From the NCBI RefSeq assembly GCF_030867145.1, contig NC_134419.1, positions 3,561,501-3,625,500 of the forward strand: a stretch of 64,000 nt of DNA, given 5' to 3'. This document shows positions 1 through 63,033 of the stretch, piece after piece. The position numbers and the translations under genes are program-made. How positions within the stretch are numbered: position 1 is the stretch's first letter; every line of letters begins with the position of its first letter. Below the pieces are notes generated by a model. It was given only the letters and a program-made list of their open reading frames with translations. It did no database searches and was not told the origin of the DNA. Origin of the DNA: Opisthocomus hoazin (taxonomy: Eukaryota > Chordata > Aves > Opisthocomiformes > Opisthocomidae).

Positions 1-51026
<51,026 letters not shown>

Positions 51027-51490
51027 ACGAGTTAAAAACCAAAATTAAAAAGCACTTAAAATTAAGGTTTTGAAAAGAAAGAGCCTTGCTATCAGCGCTG
51101 GGAATCAAAGAAGTTTTATTGCGAAATAAAACTTGGACTTCATCCTGGACATCCCACACACCTCTTCCTCCATCAAAGTGTTCAGTGGCCAAAAATCATT
51201 CTGAATTGTCAAATGTAGACTTATCGATGTTTGAAAAAAGTCACGACGGTGGTATCCAGAGTGTTGGTGATCAGCTGTAAACTTACCTGTTTTTTAAGGC
51301 GTTTTTATGACTCAAAGGTACACTAAACTCATTTACCTTTATTTATAGCGTTACCTAATGTTAAATTTATTTACTTTTAGTTCATATATTTAATTTATAT
51401 TAGGACCATATGCCAATCCATTTTTGAAGTTTTTAATGTAGTGATGATGGTTATTTTGATGGTACTATTAAATATGTGAATGTTTACACT
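51027..51490 (+). other. DOCK7: DOCK7 3' untranslated region (end estimated)
   Basis: An AT-rich tail follows the stop. It has an AATAAA at 51125-51130 and an ATTAAA at 51467-51472, the latter followed by T/G-rich sequence. The later signal fits the end of the AT-rich zone. The sequence turns GC-rich just after it. The true cleavage site is an inference. Confidence 0.5.
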
Positions 51491-51639
51491 TTAATTCCCT
51501 GTGCGTTGGACTTCAGAGCTCGCCATCCTTGGGGCAAAGGTTCCGAGCGAGGTAAGTCTCACACTGCCGCTTCTTAACCAAGCGCTGGGTGTTCCACTGC
51601 CCGCGTCCTTTTTCCTTTGTAACCCTGAATATGGATTGC

Positions 51640-51850
51640 TGCAAAGAACAACCGTTCCGTCCGTCGCCATCGGAAGGAGCGAGGCACGCCTTGCTGCCGC
51701 TTCCCCTCCTCCCGCGGCGGCGGGGCGATTCCAGCGCGACCGCTGCGGGCACCTGGGCGTTCCGGCAGCTGGCAAGGCCAGGCAGCGCCGGAATCCCGTC
51801 GTGGCTTTAGTTCCGTTTAGCAGCGTACCTGCGGCTAGACGGCTTCGCTT
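51640..51850. other. CpG-dense patch downstream of DOCK7
   Basis: A GC- and CpG-rich stretch (CCCGCGGCGGCGGGGCG core) starts about 150 bases after the DOCK7 3' end. It could be a small CpG island. No gene is recognised in it. Confidence 0.55.
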
Positions 51851-52119
51851 GGGTCCCTTTTTCGATTTAAAAACTGATCTCGGGGGGAAGAGGAACGAAA
51901 AATGGGATTGCAGGTCACGTTAAAAGCTTACATAGAAAGCATTCTTTGCATTGCTATTTATGTAAAGGAAAACATCTGTTTTACAGCGGTTATTTGGGTG
52001 GCTGACAGCAATGCAAGGAAACATCAGAATGGGAGCTCATCCTTTGTATTTTTCCCCTCTGTTGAACAAGGTCCCTTGGAAGAGGTGGTATGTGATTAAA
52101 CACAAGCTTATGCTCTCTA

Positions 52120-52215
52120 TATAAATACCTAAATATGCATACATATAAATATATGCACATGTGTGTATATAAAACCAAATTTGATAAACGTGCTGTTTTA
52201 TATATATAGAAATAT
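52120..52215. repeat. TA-rich low-complexity tract
   Basis: Runs of TATATAAATA and ATATATAG type sequence lie in the space between DOCK7 and USP1. There is no regular unit. Confidence 0.7.
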
Positions 52216-52605
52216 ACAAAAAAAAAATGGGTTTTATACATCAGCTTTTATGATAGCCAGCATCTATACCTCATCACTTCTAATTTGTCAGCATTTGGCT
52301 TTTGAATCCTAAATAGCTTTTACCTGCGCTGGTGACATACCCACCCGTTCCTGCGTCTCAGAAGGTGCTGGGGGGGGTGATCCTTCGGGGTTCACCCCCC
52401 GTTTTAGCACCTGCAGCTGCAGCAAGCGCCCACCCGTCTGCATCAGCAGGGAGGGTTCAGGCTGGGGGGTGTCTTTTTTATTCTTGATATTTATTGCAAG
52501 GTATCAGCGGCTGCCTGCCAGCCTGCTGGTGGCAGGGTGGTTGGACTCCTGTTGTACTCCTGCTGTGTCGCGGAGCCGCCGCGGGCTGTAGCTGCGTGGC
52601 CTGTC

Positions 52606-52702
52606 CCGGTGGAACGATGGCACCTGGTGGGATGGCATCCATGGGACGGTGGCATCCGGCGGGACGGTGGCATCCGACAGGATGATGGCACCCGGTGGGA
52701 CA
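52606..52702. repeat. GC-rich minisatellite, unit 16-18 bases
   Basis: About five to six imperfect copies of a unit like GGGACGGTGGCATCCGGC lie between the two genes. Units differ by substitutions and by one or two bases in length. Confidence 0.85.
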
Positions 52703-53959
52703 GCACAGGGCACGCTGCCTACAGCCAAGGGCTGTGTTGGGGAGGGGAGAGCGGAGCTGCCCATTTTCACTCCTTCTCCCGTGCTCTTTCGTTCCAGCAG
52801 CTTCGCAGCCGTGGTGGGTTTTGGTAGCGTCAGTGCGGGGCTCTTCTTCATGTGCCACTGTCTGACCATTTCCCTTCAATGCGAGTAATCCTGACCTAGT
52901 TCCATGTTACAACACAGGAAAGCCTGCATGGCGTTTCTTGCATAAAGAAAAACTACTCCTCTAACCTAAGCCTTTTTTCTTCCTCCCCCCCTACCCCGAG
53001 ACATTTCGAAGGCCGATCGCAAAGCCCGGGGATGTGGACGAGGCTTTGGAAGCTGTATGGGAGTCGGGGGCTCTTGTAATGGAAAACATTCAGGAAGGAG
53101 GGGGTCATTTAGAGTAGCCCTTGTATATTGTTTCCAAACATTTCATCCAAATCTTGTGTAAATACCCTGTGATTGTACCGCTGGCCCCGTCAGCGTAAAG
53201 CCGGCCGGCGTGTCGGTGCGCACGGCTCGGCCGTTGCGTAGAGCTCGCGGCGCAGAGCTGAGCCCGGGCAGCCACGGTTTGCTCCCCGTTGCAGCAGACT
53301 GCAGGCCCTTCGTTACTGCGGCGAGTGATGAGCTCGGGAAGGGTGACAAGCGCGTCACTTGAGGGAGTCCCCAATATACCCACCTCACCCTCTGTCCCTC
53401 TGCCGGGGGAGGGTTTGTCGTTCAGCGTATTCCAGCCGATTGCGCTTGCTGGTCAGCTGCCTGGGAGTGTTTTTCCCAAGCTGTGATGGAAGACAGCTGG
53501 GTCTTACTTCGATCACGCCGTAGCCAGGGTTTTGTTGAACATAGCGGTGTTTGGTTTCCTTGGAACGTTTCCTGTTCATCCAGTTGGAGATAAGTCCTGG
53601 GTCAAGTGTGGAAAAGTAAACTTCCATTTGCAGGCTGAAATTCAGCAAACCCCCTACTGCAGGCAGGGAAAAAGAACATTCTGTAACGTGATTCGGCTGC
53701 CCTTGCAAGGTAAGGTTACTGTTATTTTTTTTTGGTGATTTTTTTTAACATAGATATTTCTTGGTTTAGACTACAAAATGATTTATTGTGATGACAAGAA
53801 GAGGGAAGGGTCTAAAGTCTATTTGTAATTCCAGATTCTTCCGCTCTGCAGAACAGAATTACTACAGCCATCTACTCAGCAGGAGTTTGTAAGCGGCTCC
53901 AAATCTGGTCCAGCCTTTCTTACACTCTTCCCTACTGAGGGTACAAGCTTTCTAGACTG

Positions 53960-55558
53960 AAACGTATTTTATTAATACATCATTGTCTGGGATGCACTGC
54001 ACAACCAAGGCCTGTACAAAAAAAACAGAGGTCCACCATAACATGGAAAATACACCAACGGTGTGTTCCATGACTTAGACCTCAGCATTTACACTACTTT
54101 ATAATAAAAGACTGTAAAAAAGCTAAGTATTGCAGAAAAAAAAACCCAAACACAACTGGGTAGGGGTTTCTAGGGCTTTTCCTGTAAATAATTTGTATTT
54201 GAAAAAGTTTAAATATATCCAGAAACTTCGGGCATCTCCACATCTCGTGTCTCTCTCGTCTCCCCGTCTGCAGCCACACGTCATTCCGTCTATCATGTGG
54301 CAGCAGAATGAACGCGCATCCTATTGCCTGTCATATTTTTAAGATTTTAATTAGGTGCAGGTCATAGGATTCGCCTTAACATTTTAGCATCTAACAGCTG
54401 ATTTGGGAGTTTAATCTCTAGTATTTAGTGCCCAACATTTCACTTGTTTTTCCAATAATCTTGGCTTCCTTTCCTCTCCCCTCTGCACATTACCTCTAGG
54501 CAGCGAGCCCCTTCAGATGAGGATGTGCTGTATGAGGATCAGTTAGAAACAGAGACTGTGAGTTGTTCAAGCACTTCAAATCTTCCAGTTCTCCAGGCCA
54601 GTTTCCCAGCCCTTTTCTAACAGCGCCCAACCACTTTCCGCTTTTCCCTCTTCAAAGACAAAAGCTGCATCTAGTCATCTCGGATGCATAACTTTTTTTT
54701 ATTTCATATATACATTCTTAACAAAGCATCAAGCCAAACGCTTTCGTTTCCCCACATCCCAGTGAGCTGCGAGTACAAATCAACTGTTATAAGGTCACCA
54801 CTAAGTTCCAAATCCACCCAAACAGATAAGCGCATTAGAGGGCTTTACTCTTAAAAGTACAAAATTCTTTTTAATTACACTACGCGCTCCCCCTGCTCCG
54901 AAGCATTAATCACACCTATGTACACTTCGCCCGTTTAACACCTACGCGACGAGATGGAAATGAGCCCGTTCAGCCATTTCGATGAAGTTCAGCTCCTTCC
55001 AACGCACGAAGCCAGGTCACGGGGCCCTTTCCTTGTGCTGCCGGTGGCCCCGAGCAGCGTGGAACTGGGTAAGGAGAACGTCATCAGTAAACCACGTCGA
55101 TTACCCAAAGACTAAATACGAAGTATTACTTCCCAAGTTACAAAAATACACAACTTCTGATGAAATCTGCTAGTTAATATACATTTACTCCAGAATATGA
55201 ATACAAATAACCTTTATTAAAAAAAAAAAGAAGCTAATAATACAATAGGCATGTCTGAGACCTAGAATTGTGTTAAAACCACTACGGTGTACTGTAGGCA
55301 TCATTTAGGAGCTATACAAATCAGTATTTCTAAAAGGTAATATCACTATTCTGCAGCATAGAAGTTGTAATTACGCGAGTTAAGTTCTATGTCACGGTTT
55401 GTTAATTCAAGTTGAGCCACTTACACCGAAGAAAAAGACCAGAAACGTTATGCTCCAGTAGCCTCAAAAACAAACAGCTGTTTCCTCCAGGTAGGTTCGA
55501 TGCAGATCGGACCAGCAGGCGTACGCAAGTCTCTCCTATTTACAGTCAAAATACAGCA
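53960..55558 (-). other. USP1: USP1 3' untranslated region (end estimated)
   Basis: An AT-rich stretch lies downstream of the USP1 stop. Minus-strand AATAAA signals lie at 55213-55218, 54698-54703 and 53968-53973, so several 3' ends are possible. The lowest one coincides with the loss of AT-rich character. On the plus strand this zone also holds an exon-like segment (54500-54620). Confidence 0.45.
54500..54620 (+). other. Exon-like segment, possible alternative DOCK7 end
   Basis: A long pyrimidine tract ending CCTCTAG is followed by 121 bases open in the phase that E35 requires (one base, then 39 codons and a TAA). It reads QRAPSDEDVLYEDQLETET and continues 20 residues. An optional donor GTGAGT follows the ACT codon at 54555-54557. 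I do not recognise the peptide. It may be chance. Confidence 0.25.
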
Positions 55559-56291
55559 TCACTCTACAATCTTCTTATAAAACAGTAGGTAAGGAGTTGA
55601 TGTAGATGACGACGTCGGAGAAAGAGAATTCAGAAAGTCCTTTTCTTCTGTAACCTTCACTTCCGAGTCGTCGAAAAGCAGCCACTTCCCTTGGTACTCT
55701 TTCAGGCTCTGCAGCACGCACAGAGCTTTGTTTTCGAGTCCACTGGAAGCGGCGCCGCTTTGCTCGCCGTGTTCCGCGCCGCACTCCGCGCTCCCGTGAC
55801 TACTGCTAGCCTCGGGATTTCTGCTCTCGGTGACGACGCTGAGGAGCTTCTCGGGGTTAGCTGGTTTGGTGGCGTACAGGTCACAGTCAGGCTTGCTCTT
55901 CTGCCCCCCCAGAAGTCCGACAGCTTCCATGTTCTTTTTGTTCAGAACCTTGCCCGGCTGCGCGTTCCCGTTGACTCTGAAAGAGACTTCGCCGTCGTCG
56001 TAGTCTTCAGCAACGGTTCTGGCCTCCTCCTCGTTCAGGGGTTCTGGCTTAATCATTTCGTACATTTGGTCAGTGATGAAGTTTCCCTTGTCCAGCTCCA
56101 GGCTGTTAAGATCCGTGATTTTGACAGACGCCGTGTAGTGGCCACTGCTGATGGTGATGCCGCTGTGCATGACCACCGCAAACAATCCGTAGGTGTCGTT
56201 GGTCGGCTTCGTGCTCCACTCCTCCAGGGACAGTCGGAGAGGCGTCAGCAAGGGCGTGTTTATCTTGGAGAGCCCGCCGTAGCAGTCAAAC
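55559..56291 (-). CDS. USP1: USP1 last coding exon (catalytic His and Asp)
   Basis: Encodes [13 protein letters not shown] onwards to FYKKIVE and the stop, 243 residues. It holds [15 protein letters not shown] with the catalytic His, [10 protein letters not shown] with the self-cleavage Gly-Gly, and [13 protein letters not shown] with the catalytic Asp. The stretch between Gly-Gly and the last domain (Ser/Glu rich) is the least like mammals. The acceptor is TCTAAAG. Confidence 0.97.
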
Positions 56292-59200
56292 CTTTAGAAG
56301 AAAGGGAAAGTTAAGACCTTGCCACAACAGCGCGCAGTAAGTACTGCTCGACGTGGCCCGTACAGCGGACCTGTGTTCTTTTCCCTCTCCTACAGAGACG
56401 CGGGCAATCTGTGCGTGAGAAGCTGCTCACTTTTCAGCTCTGCTTATCGTGAGCATCTGTCCCAGGCACCCCTGCTCAGTAAAGGCATTTGCACGAATAG
56501 GGGCAATGTTAAGTCTTGCACCCTAGTAGCTGTGTGTTTTAACATAAAGATTTTAACATAAAGATTTTTAACATAAAGAATTTAAGAGATTCCCTTTCTC
56601 TCAAGTACTGCCTACAGTTAATTTTCAAACAGTGACGATAAAAGGAGTTAGCCTAATTGTCCAGTTATTGTTCGTGCTTCTATGCACAGATACTTGCACT
56701 TCTTCCCAGACACCATCCTGCTTTCCAGGTTAACAAAAAAACCCAAGAAACAAACACCCTTCACCATCCAAGGCTGAAGTAAGCAGGGCTCTCTGCGTTT
56801 TTTCCCCCCAGCATTTGAAAGAGTCATTTACTAAACAAAGAAGTACAAATCTGTTTTACTTTTAAGTAGCTTTAATGTTGCTCAGAAAATCGGAGCGAGG
56901 AATTTTTCTCAGACCACCTCAGTGCACCGCAGCATGCTGCCAACGGTAACGCAGCGGTTACCTAAGGATGAGTAAGTTACTAACACTTTCTTATTACTAG
57001 GGAGTCTTCATTAACTGTCCCATGCTATTCAGGGTTTTTAAGCAATTATCTAGCTGATTTACTTTGGAAAAGCATGTAGTATTCCATAAATATTTAGAAA
57101 TTTGTTCATAGTGCACAAATTTACTATAAGAAAAGTTAAAAGTTTTCAGTCTTTTGATTGCAATAGGGATCTTCTAAAGAGCTTGAAAAGACACCAAGTG
57201 TTGGGACTTTTACAGTGTTGTGTAGTTGCCTCCGTGAATGATTCTCATCTTACATGATTTACATATTGCATCAGCCCAATTTAATTAACCCCTTTATTTA
57301 AAGACATGCTATGATGTCCTCATAGATCTCAGTGGTGATTCAGTCTGGCTCAGCTGTTGGGGCGTTGTAGGGAAAAACACGGGAGAATACAGATAAACCC
57401 TGTAGAAGTTAGGTCCCAAAGAGCTAACTCCTAGTGTTCAGCTGGCATTTTATCCTAAGAAAGAGTAACTACTTAATCCAGGGAACCTGTAGACACGGCC
57501 TTAACAGTATACCTGCAGTAACGGAACACGACTTTCATTTTCCTGGGTTCAGTTCTGATTCTGCTGTGCTTCCAAACGTTTTGCTGATGTTCACAGCCAT
57601 AAACCCTTACAAACGTAAACACATTTTCACATACACAGATGTCCTCACTCACTCAATTCACTGGACTCTTACTTTAGACCTAGGCTTACTATAAACATTT
57701 GACTACACCAAAGAAACACAAAAGAGCATATAAATCAGAAATAATTCTTCTGAAAATCCCTATTATTAGTAGCCAGAAATAGAGACATTCAGAAGAGTCA
57801 AGAAACAGAGAAACTGCTCACCGACACTGGATCAGGAATCCAGTTCCACTCAAGCCCACTATGACAATCGTATTAACATAAAACACTGAAAAATCAGGCT
57901 CTACCTTTCTTCTGCATGAGATCCAGCACCAGAAAGATTTGGAGAGGAGGAAATAAGAGAGGAAATCTTTTCCTACTAGCTTTTTGTTCTTCTTGGCTTC
58001 CTTACAGAAACATGAAATGGTAAGAATGTGAAGACAGAAAAACTGCCCGATGCGCAGTAGCTCAGCCACGACAAACATCATTTCTGCAGCTGCATCTCTT
58101 GAAGCCGTAAATTGGTGGAACTTCACCCCCTGTACTCAACTGACACCTCAAGTTATTACAGACCCTTAAAGGCTATTTTACTGCAACGCTTTTAGCACAT
58201 AAGGATGTTCTGTAAAACATAAACTCCAAGTAAAGATTTCTAATTGCATAAGCGCTGCTTTCACTAATTAGCAAATGTGACTGTAACAAAACCTGAAGTA
58301 AGCCTTTTTAAAAAAGTTTATTTTTTAAATCACCTGCTCTTACCTGATACCATTTCACAAGACAAAAATCTGATTTTCTCACTGTTGAATTTGTATAGTG
58401 GAAATGCTTAATTAGGTGTTACAGATGTCTTCATAGCTTCCCAGTCTGAGCACACATGGCCTAGCATTTTCTCCCCCCCCCCCTACACTTGCCAAATTGC
58501 TCATCCCCAGGGAGTAGATTTCCACACCGGCTGCTTTATTTAAAAACACCAAACACTTTGCAAGCCAGCATCCAGAAAAGATGAAGCAAATCCCTACTCA
58601 CTGCAAATATTTACATTACTGTTCCCCTCTGCTTCATTTCTCTTATTTAAAACTCAGTAGAGCACAACTGAGAAACACAAGATTTCAAAATTTTTATGGG
58701 AGCTAAGAGAAGGCGTATGAACATTCTTAGTTTAAAAATCTTAGTTTGAGGCTGGCAAAACAGTCTGTTACTACTTTTAGGGCAAACCATTGCCGTCTCC
58801 TCTATGAGAGTAGTAGTTTTACAATAAATATTACAAGTTTACATAAATCAGCTGGGGGAAGCTCCATCGAAGCTGATTGTTCAGAAACCACCGTAAGAGG
58901 GACTCTGGGTCCTACGGAGTCAGCCCGTGCTCTGGTTCACCAGCCTCGGCTCTTCCCCACTCCGTCTGCAGCTGTGCTTTGTTACTCCAAACCAAGATGC
59001 TGTTTAGAGACGACAGGGTTCTGTCCAAGAGGAAACGTCCAAGCCAAAAACTGGGAAACAATCTTCTAAGCAGTTTCAGCTTCCTCACCGACTCCACTTC
59101 TACAGCTGATTTTCCCACTCTCACTTCCTAAACCTCTGGCTGCTCGCACTTGGCAGAACCCGTACGACGCGACTCGGAGGACACGCGAGGGACACCACAG

Positions 59201-62200
59201 GAGACTGGATTCAGCCTGACCCCGGTGCCGAAGGACCGAAGATGGCCAGGACAGAGAAGAGGGACGCGATTCAGGAGACAGCTGGTTAACCTGCAAGTAC
59301 TTCCTCGCAGAAACGAAAAGGTAGCAAACGTAGGAGCAAACTGCAGACAACATTCGGGCTTCCTTTCAGGTGGACATCTCGGGCTGTATTTTTTTGAGGA
59401 GCCTGTAACCCTGCCTGGATACCATCTCACATCAAGGGCTACTCGACAACAGCATTACAGTTTTTAAGAAGCGTACAACTTTTTCTCTGCCTTGTTGTGA
59501 CAGTCAAGTAGAGCAATGAAAAGACAATTTTGTACGTTACGATCCTAGACTTGTATGAAGAGATGTTAGCAGGCAATACAGAGATGGAGGAAGTTTCCTT
59601 TCTACTTTGTTAGAAACCCAGATACTCCTAAAAAACAAATACTAAAAACGGGCAGAGTGAGAATTCTAGTTTTAACACCCTTGGCAAGCTACCTGCAAAA
59701 CTATCCTAATATAATTTTTAACAACAGCTATTTTACAAATCTTATTTATATTGACCAGTTATCAGCACCTGCTTATAGAGCGTCCTCTGACAAATACTCT
59801 GTCAACTTACATTTTGTATCCGTGTACTGCCAAAGGTCCCCTACACCTCAAGTTCTACAATATACTGGTGGCACAGAATCACAGAATCACAGAATAGTAG
59901 GGGTTGGAAGGGACCTCTGTGGGTCATCTAGTCCAATCCCCCTGCCGAAGCAGGGTCACCCAGAGCAGGCTGCACAGGACCTTGTCCAGGCGGGTCTTGA
60001 ATATCTCCAGAGAAGGAGACTCCACAACCTCCCTGGGCAGCCTGTTCCAGTGCTCCGTCACCCTCAGAGGGAAGAAGTTCTTCCTCATGTTCAGACGGAA
60101 CTTCCTGTGCCTCAGTTTGTGCCCATTGCCCCTTGTCCTGTCACTGGGCACCACTGAAAAGAGCTTGGCCCCATCCTCCTGACACCCACCCTTCAGATAT
60201 TTGTAGGCATTTATAAGGTCCCCTCGCAGCCTTCTCTTCTTCAGGCTGAACAAGCCCAGTTCCCTCAACCACCAACAGTATGAACTAAACCCCACGGAAG
60301 ACTTCAGCCATCAGACTTCCTGCTGGCAAGGCGGCTCCAAAGGTCTGAACCCAACCAACAGAGAGACCCGAACCGCAGGGAAGCGGCTGGATAAAAGGCC
60401 AGGCTGAATTTGTGCCCAAATAACTGAGCGCCCATCACAAAGCAGCGCGGCGCTGAGGGCCAGCGGGGTGTGAAACGCAGGCTGCCGCAGAGAAGCGCGC
60501 GTGGCTCTGGAGCCGGTGCCAGATACGGGGATGCCGAAACCAACACAGGTTTATCTGCTGCTGCTGCACCCGGCAGAGCTAACGCAGGCAGCAACGGTTA
60601 CGTTTTAGTGAACATTGGGAGAAGCTGAAAATACAGGCCAAGCCTGCAAACGCTACTAAAATTGTATACTCACTCTCAAAAACAATTAATGGTGCAGTGA
60701 TTTTCTAAAGGATCTGGGGGGGTATTTTACAGTTTTAAGAAGTCTTTCCTAATGAATCCTTCTGTCATTTTTCATTATTTGAATCTCTGGAGAAACAGAG
60801 TTCACTGCAAAATGCTGTGCATAAATTGTTGGGCCACTGTTTCATTTGTGTACAGTACTGTGGGGACAGGTTTTTCCTTCCCCCCCCAAGAAAGTCCCTA
60901 ATTCCCAAGTATGGAAAAAAGGGATAAAGAACACTCTCATAAGAATAATCTCCTTCAAAAAAATAAGGATTTCTACAGTGTATAACATCAAACTGATTGC
61001 TCAGCAGTTGAACATCCATGACATCGATATTACTGTATTTTTAAAGGAATTAATCAATTTTCCTGTACTGTGCATTAGGTCTTTAAAATGTTGATCTCCT
61101 GATTTTTTTTTTTCCCCGAATTTTAGTACTTAGATTCAGTTAGAGACCAAAGTACTACCAGCTACCACCATAAAATTCAGCTTTGTTCTCATTACTTGTT
61201 CTGCTAAAGCCCACCTCTAAACTCATACAGACAGGTGATGCTAAAAGCAAACAAAGCTTTAAGAAACATCAGGCTGTCGGGCTGTTGTAAGAATACAGAT
61301 AAAACGATTTTTGTTAAGGAGTCTCCTGAAAGTGTGTTTTCCTGGAGGTGATTTCTGCCACTACTTGTAACAACAGAAAGGCTTTGGGAAATTAGGGGCT
61401 GCGTCCCACTGAGTTAAGTTAATTTCAATCTAGAAACCTGCTTTTGCTTTTGGAAAAGTTACGTTTTCATCTCTTCTGGTAAGATTTCCCTTCCGCCAGC
61501 ACACTGTGCCGTAAGATAGTCAATGTGCATACTCACTCTAAGCCACTAGCAGCAAAGCACTTCAAGTGAATTGTTATAACTTCAGGCATTTTATCGAACA
61601 GAAGGCTGCGTTCTGCTTCTGTGTAATGGTGGCAGTTTTCGCAGAAATATTTGTCCTCTCCCACAATCCTTTCCACTGACGCAAACTGTGAAATTGCCCA
61701 TTTAAGAGTCTTCACTTCTGTTTTTGGCTCTGGAGAAACTATAAAAAAGAATCGTTACATTCACAGATATACACTATTATTTACATTTCCAGTGCATCCC
61801 ACCAGAGCAACAACAAAACAAAGTACGCCAAGTTAAGACACGTTCAAAAACTACATCAACGCTGTAAAGAACACTCAATATGCACCAAATAGAAAATGTG
61901 TTCAAATCTTTGAATCTTTTCAGGAGTGATAAAAATACCACTTAATGGAGATTATTAGTTAAAATCCATGGTTTTCCCACAGGTTGTCTTCAGACTACAC
62001 ATACTAATTCTGTTGCCGTGTCTGGAAACTGGGTGCAAGTATTTGAGACCAGAACCTCACTCGTTACGGCAAGCTTCCAAAATAACCAGAAAGATCCCTT
62101 TCACTTTTTACATCACGCCTGCCCCGACAGCTTCGCGCTGCTGCCGACGAGGTCACCTGCGCCACCGGCAGCGCTTCACGTACGAACATCACCACACACA

Positions 62201-63033
62201 CTGAACTCCGACGCCCTTCAGCAAAAGTAGTCAAAGCTGCTCCAAATTAAGTCCAAGAGGACTAAAATTCATTTATTTCAAATTCTGAATTTCGAAATGA
62301 ATTGTTGCCATGTTACTTTTGAAAATAGCTAAAAGCTAAGTATAGATCACTAAAATGTGTGAATGATCAAAGGACTAATATTTACAAATATAAACCAAAT
62401 GCTATTAAGGTACCGACAGTCTAAAATACTGAAAAAAAATGCTTTTTATAGTAAATTAACAAAAACCTGGTTTCTCGTTTATTTTATTTTTGAGAAAAAA
62501 AATGCAGGTATTTCTTACAAAATGAAGAAAAAGCAGAAGAATTTCTTATCCTGGAAGAAAGGGAAGACCCAAAATAAAAGAAAATACTTATGTATAAGCA
62601 GGAAAACATGCACATAAGTGAAGGATGGTAAGCAGTCTGTGTTAAGACCTGAAACAATTTTCATACTGTCTGGATCTGTCTATGTTATCAGTGTCGTGTT
62701 TCCAAAGTCTAAAGTTAATCAGGGCGAGAGATAACAGAACAGCCTCTGATCTTAACCAGCACAAACAGGAGCCGTGTTCCTCAGCAGCTACGGCACCGTC
62801 CTTCCTCACTGGCTGGCTGCAGGAGAAACGCACATCCCCAAGCCTTTGCAATAATTACTTACTTTCAGAACTCTCTTCAGTTTTAGAAAGCTCGTCTTCT
62901 TGCACTGGAACACTGATGTCCTGAAAATCTTCTCTTCGTTCAGTAAAGCACTCGCACTCCAGGCATCTCGTTCTCAGTACCAGCTGGCCCTGGAACAGTT
63001 TCTCCACTAGTTCAAAAACAGCCAGCTCTGTAC
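55559..63033 (-). CDS. USP1: USP1, ubiquitin-specific protease 1 (last three coding exons)
   Basis: The encoded ~368 residues are the C-terminal half of USP1, the cysteine protease that removes ubiquitin from FANCD2 and PCNA in the nucleus with its partner UAF1/WDR48 (family knowledge). Visible are the zinc-binding pairs CLEC and CENC of the fingers, the catalytic His in SGHYTAS, the catalytic Asp in LLFDDSEV, and the LLGGQKS self-cleavage site. The exons are 62863-63033, 61537-61738 and 55559-56291, joined in frame. The exon with the catalytic Cys and the rest of the 5' half lie beyond base 64000. The gene converges on DOCK7, as in mammals. The C-terminus reads FYKKIVE, slightly longer than human (from memory). 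Confidence 0.96.
56537..56580. repeat. AT-rich tandem repeat, 14-15 bases x3
   Basis: Three copies of TTTTAACATAAAGA in the USP1 intron, 245 bases upstream (in gene sense) of the last coding exon. Confidence 0.88.
59872..60270 (-). mobile_element. CR1 LINE in USP1 intron
   Basis: Copy in the same orientation as USP1 with three CACAGAAT units at its 3' end. The minus frame reads [17 protein letters not shown] and [20 protein letters not shown]. Confidence 0.95.
61537..61738 (-). CDS. USP1: USP1 internal exon (second CXXC)
   Basis: Encodes [18 protein letters not shown] through CFAASGL, including [18 protein letters not shown] and the strand leading to the catalytic His. The acceptor is TTATAG and the donor GTGAGT. 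It leaves two bases into a Glu codon. Confidence 0.96.
62863..63033 (-). CDS. USP1: USP1 internal exon (fingers, first CXXC)
   Basis: Encodes [19 protein letters not shown] through SKTEESSE, including [19 protein letters not shown]. The acceptor reads CTCTAG and the donor GTAAGT on the minus strand. It enters after one base of a codon and leaves one base into an Ile codon. Confidence 0.95.

Larger units (their letters stand above)
56292..61536. other. USP1 intron before the last exon
   Basis: A 5.2 kb intron containing the tandem repeat at 56537 and the CR1 at 59872. No further exon is expected, since the flanking exons join in frame. Confidence 0.75.

Noticed and set aside
55691-56314. 207-codon plus-strand open frame
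   Set aside because: Antisense of the USP1 last exon, open because that exon is GC-rich and constrained.
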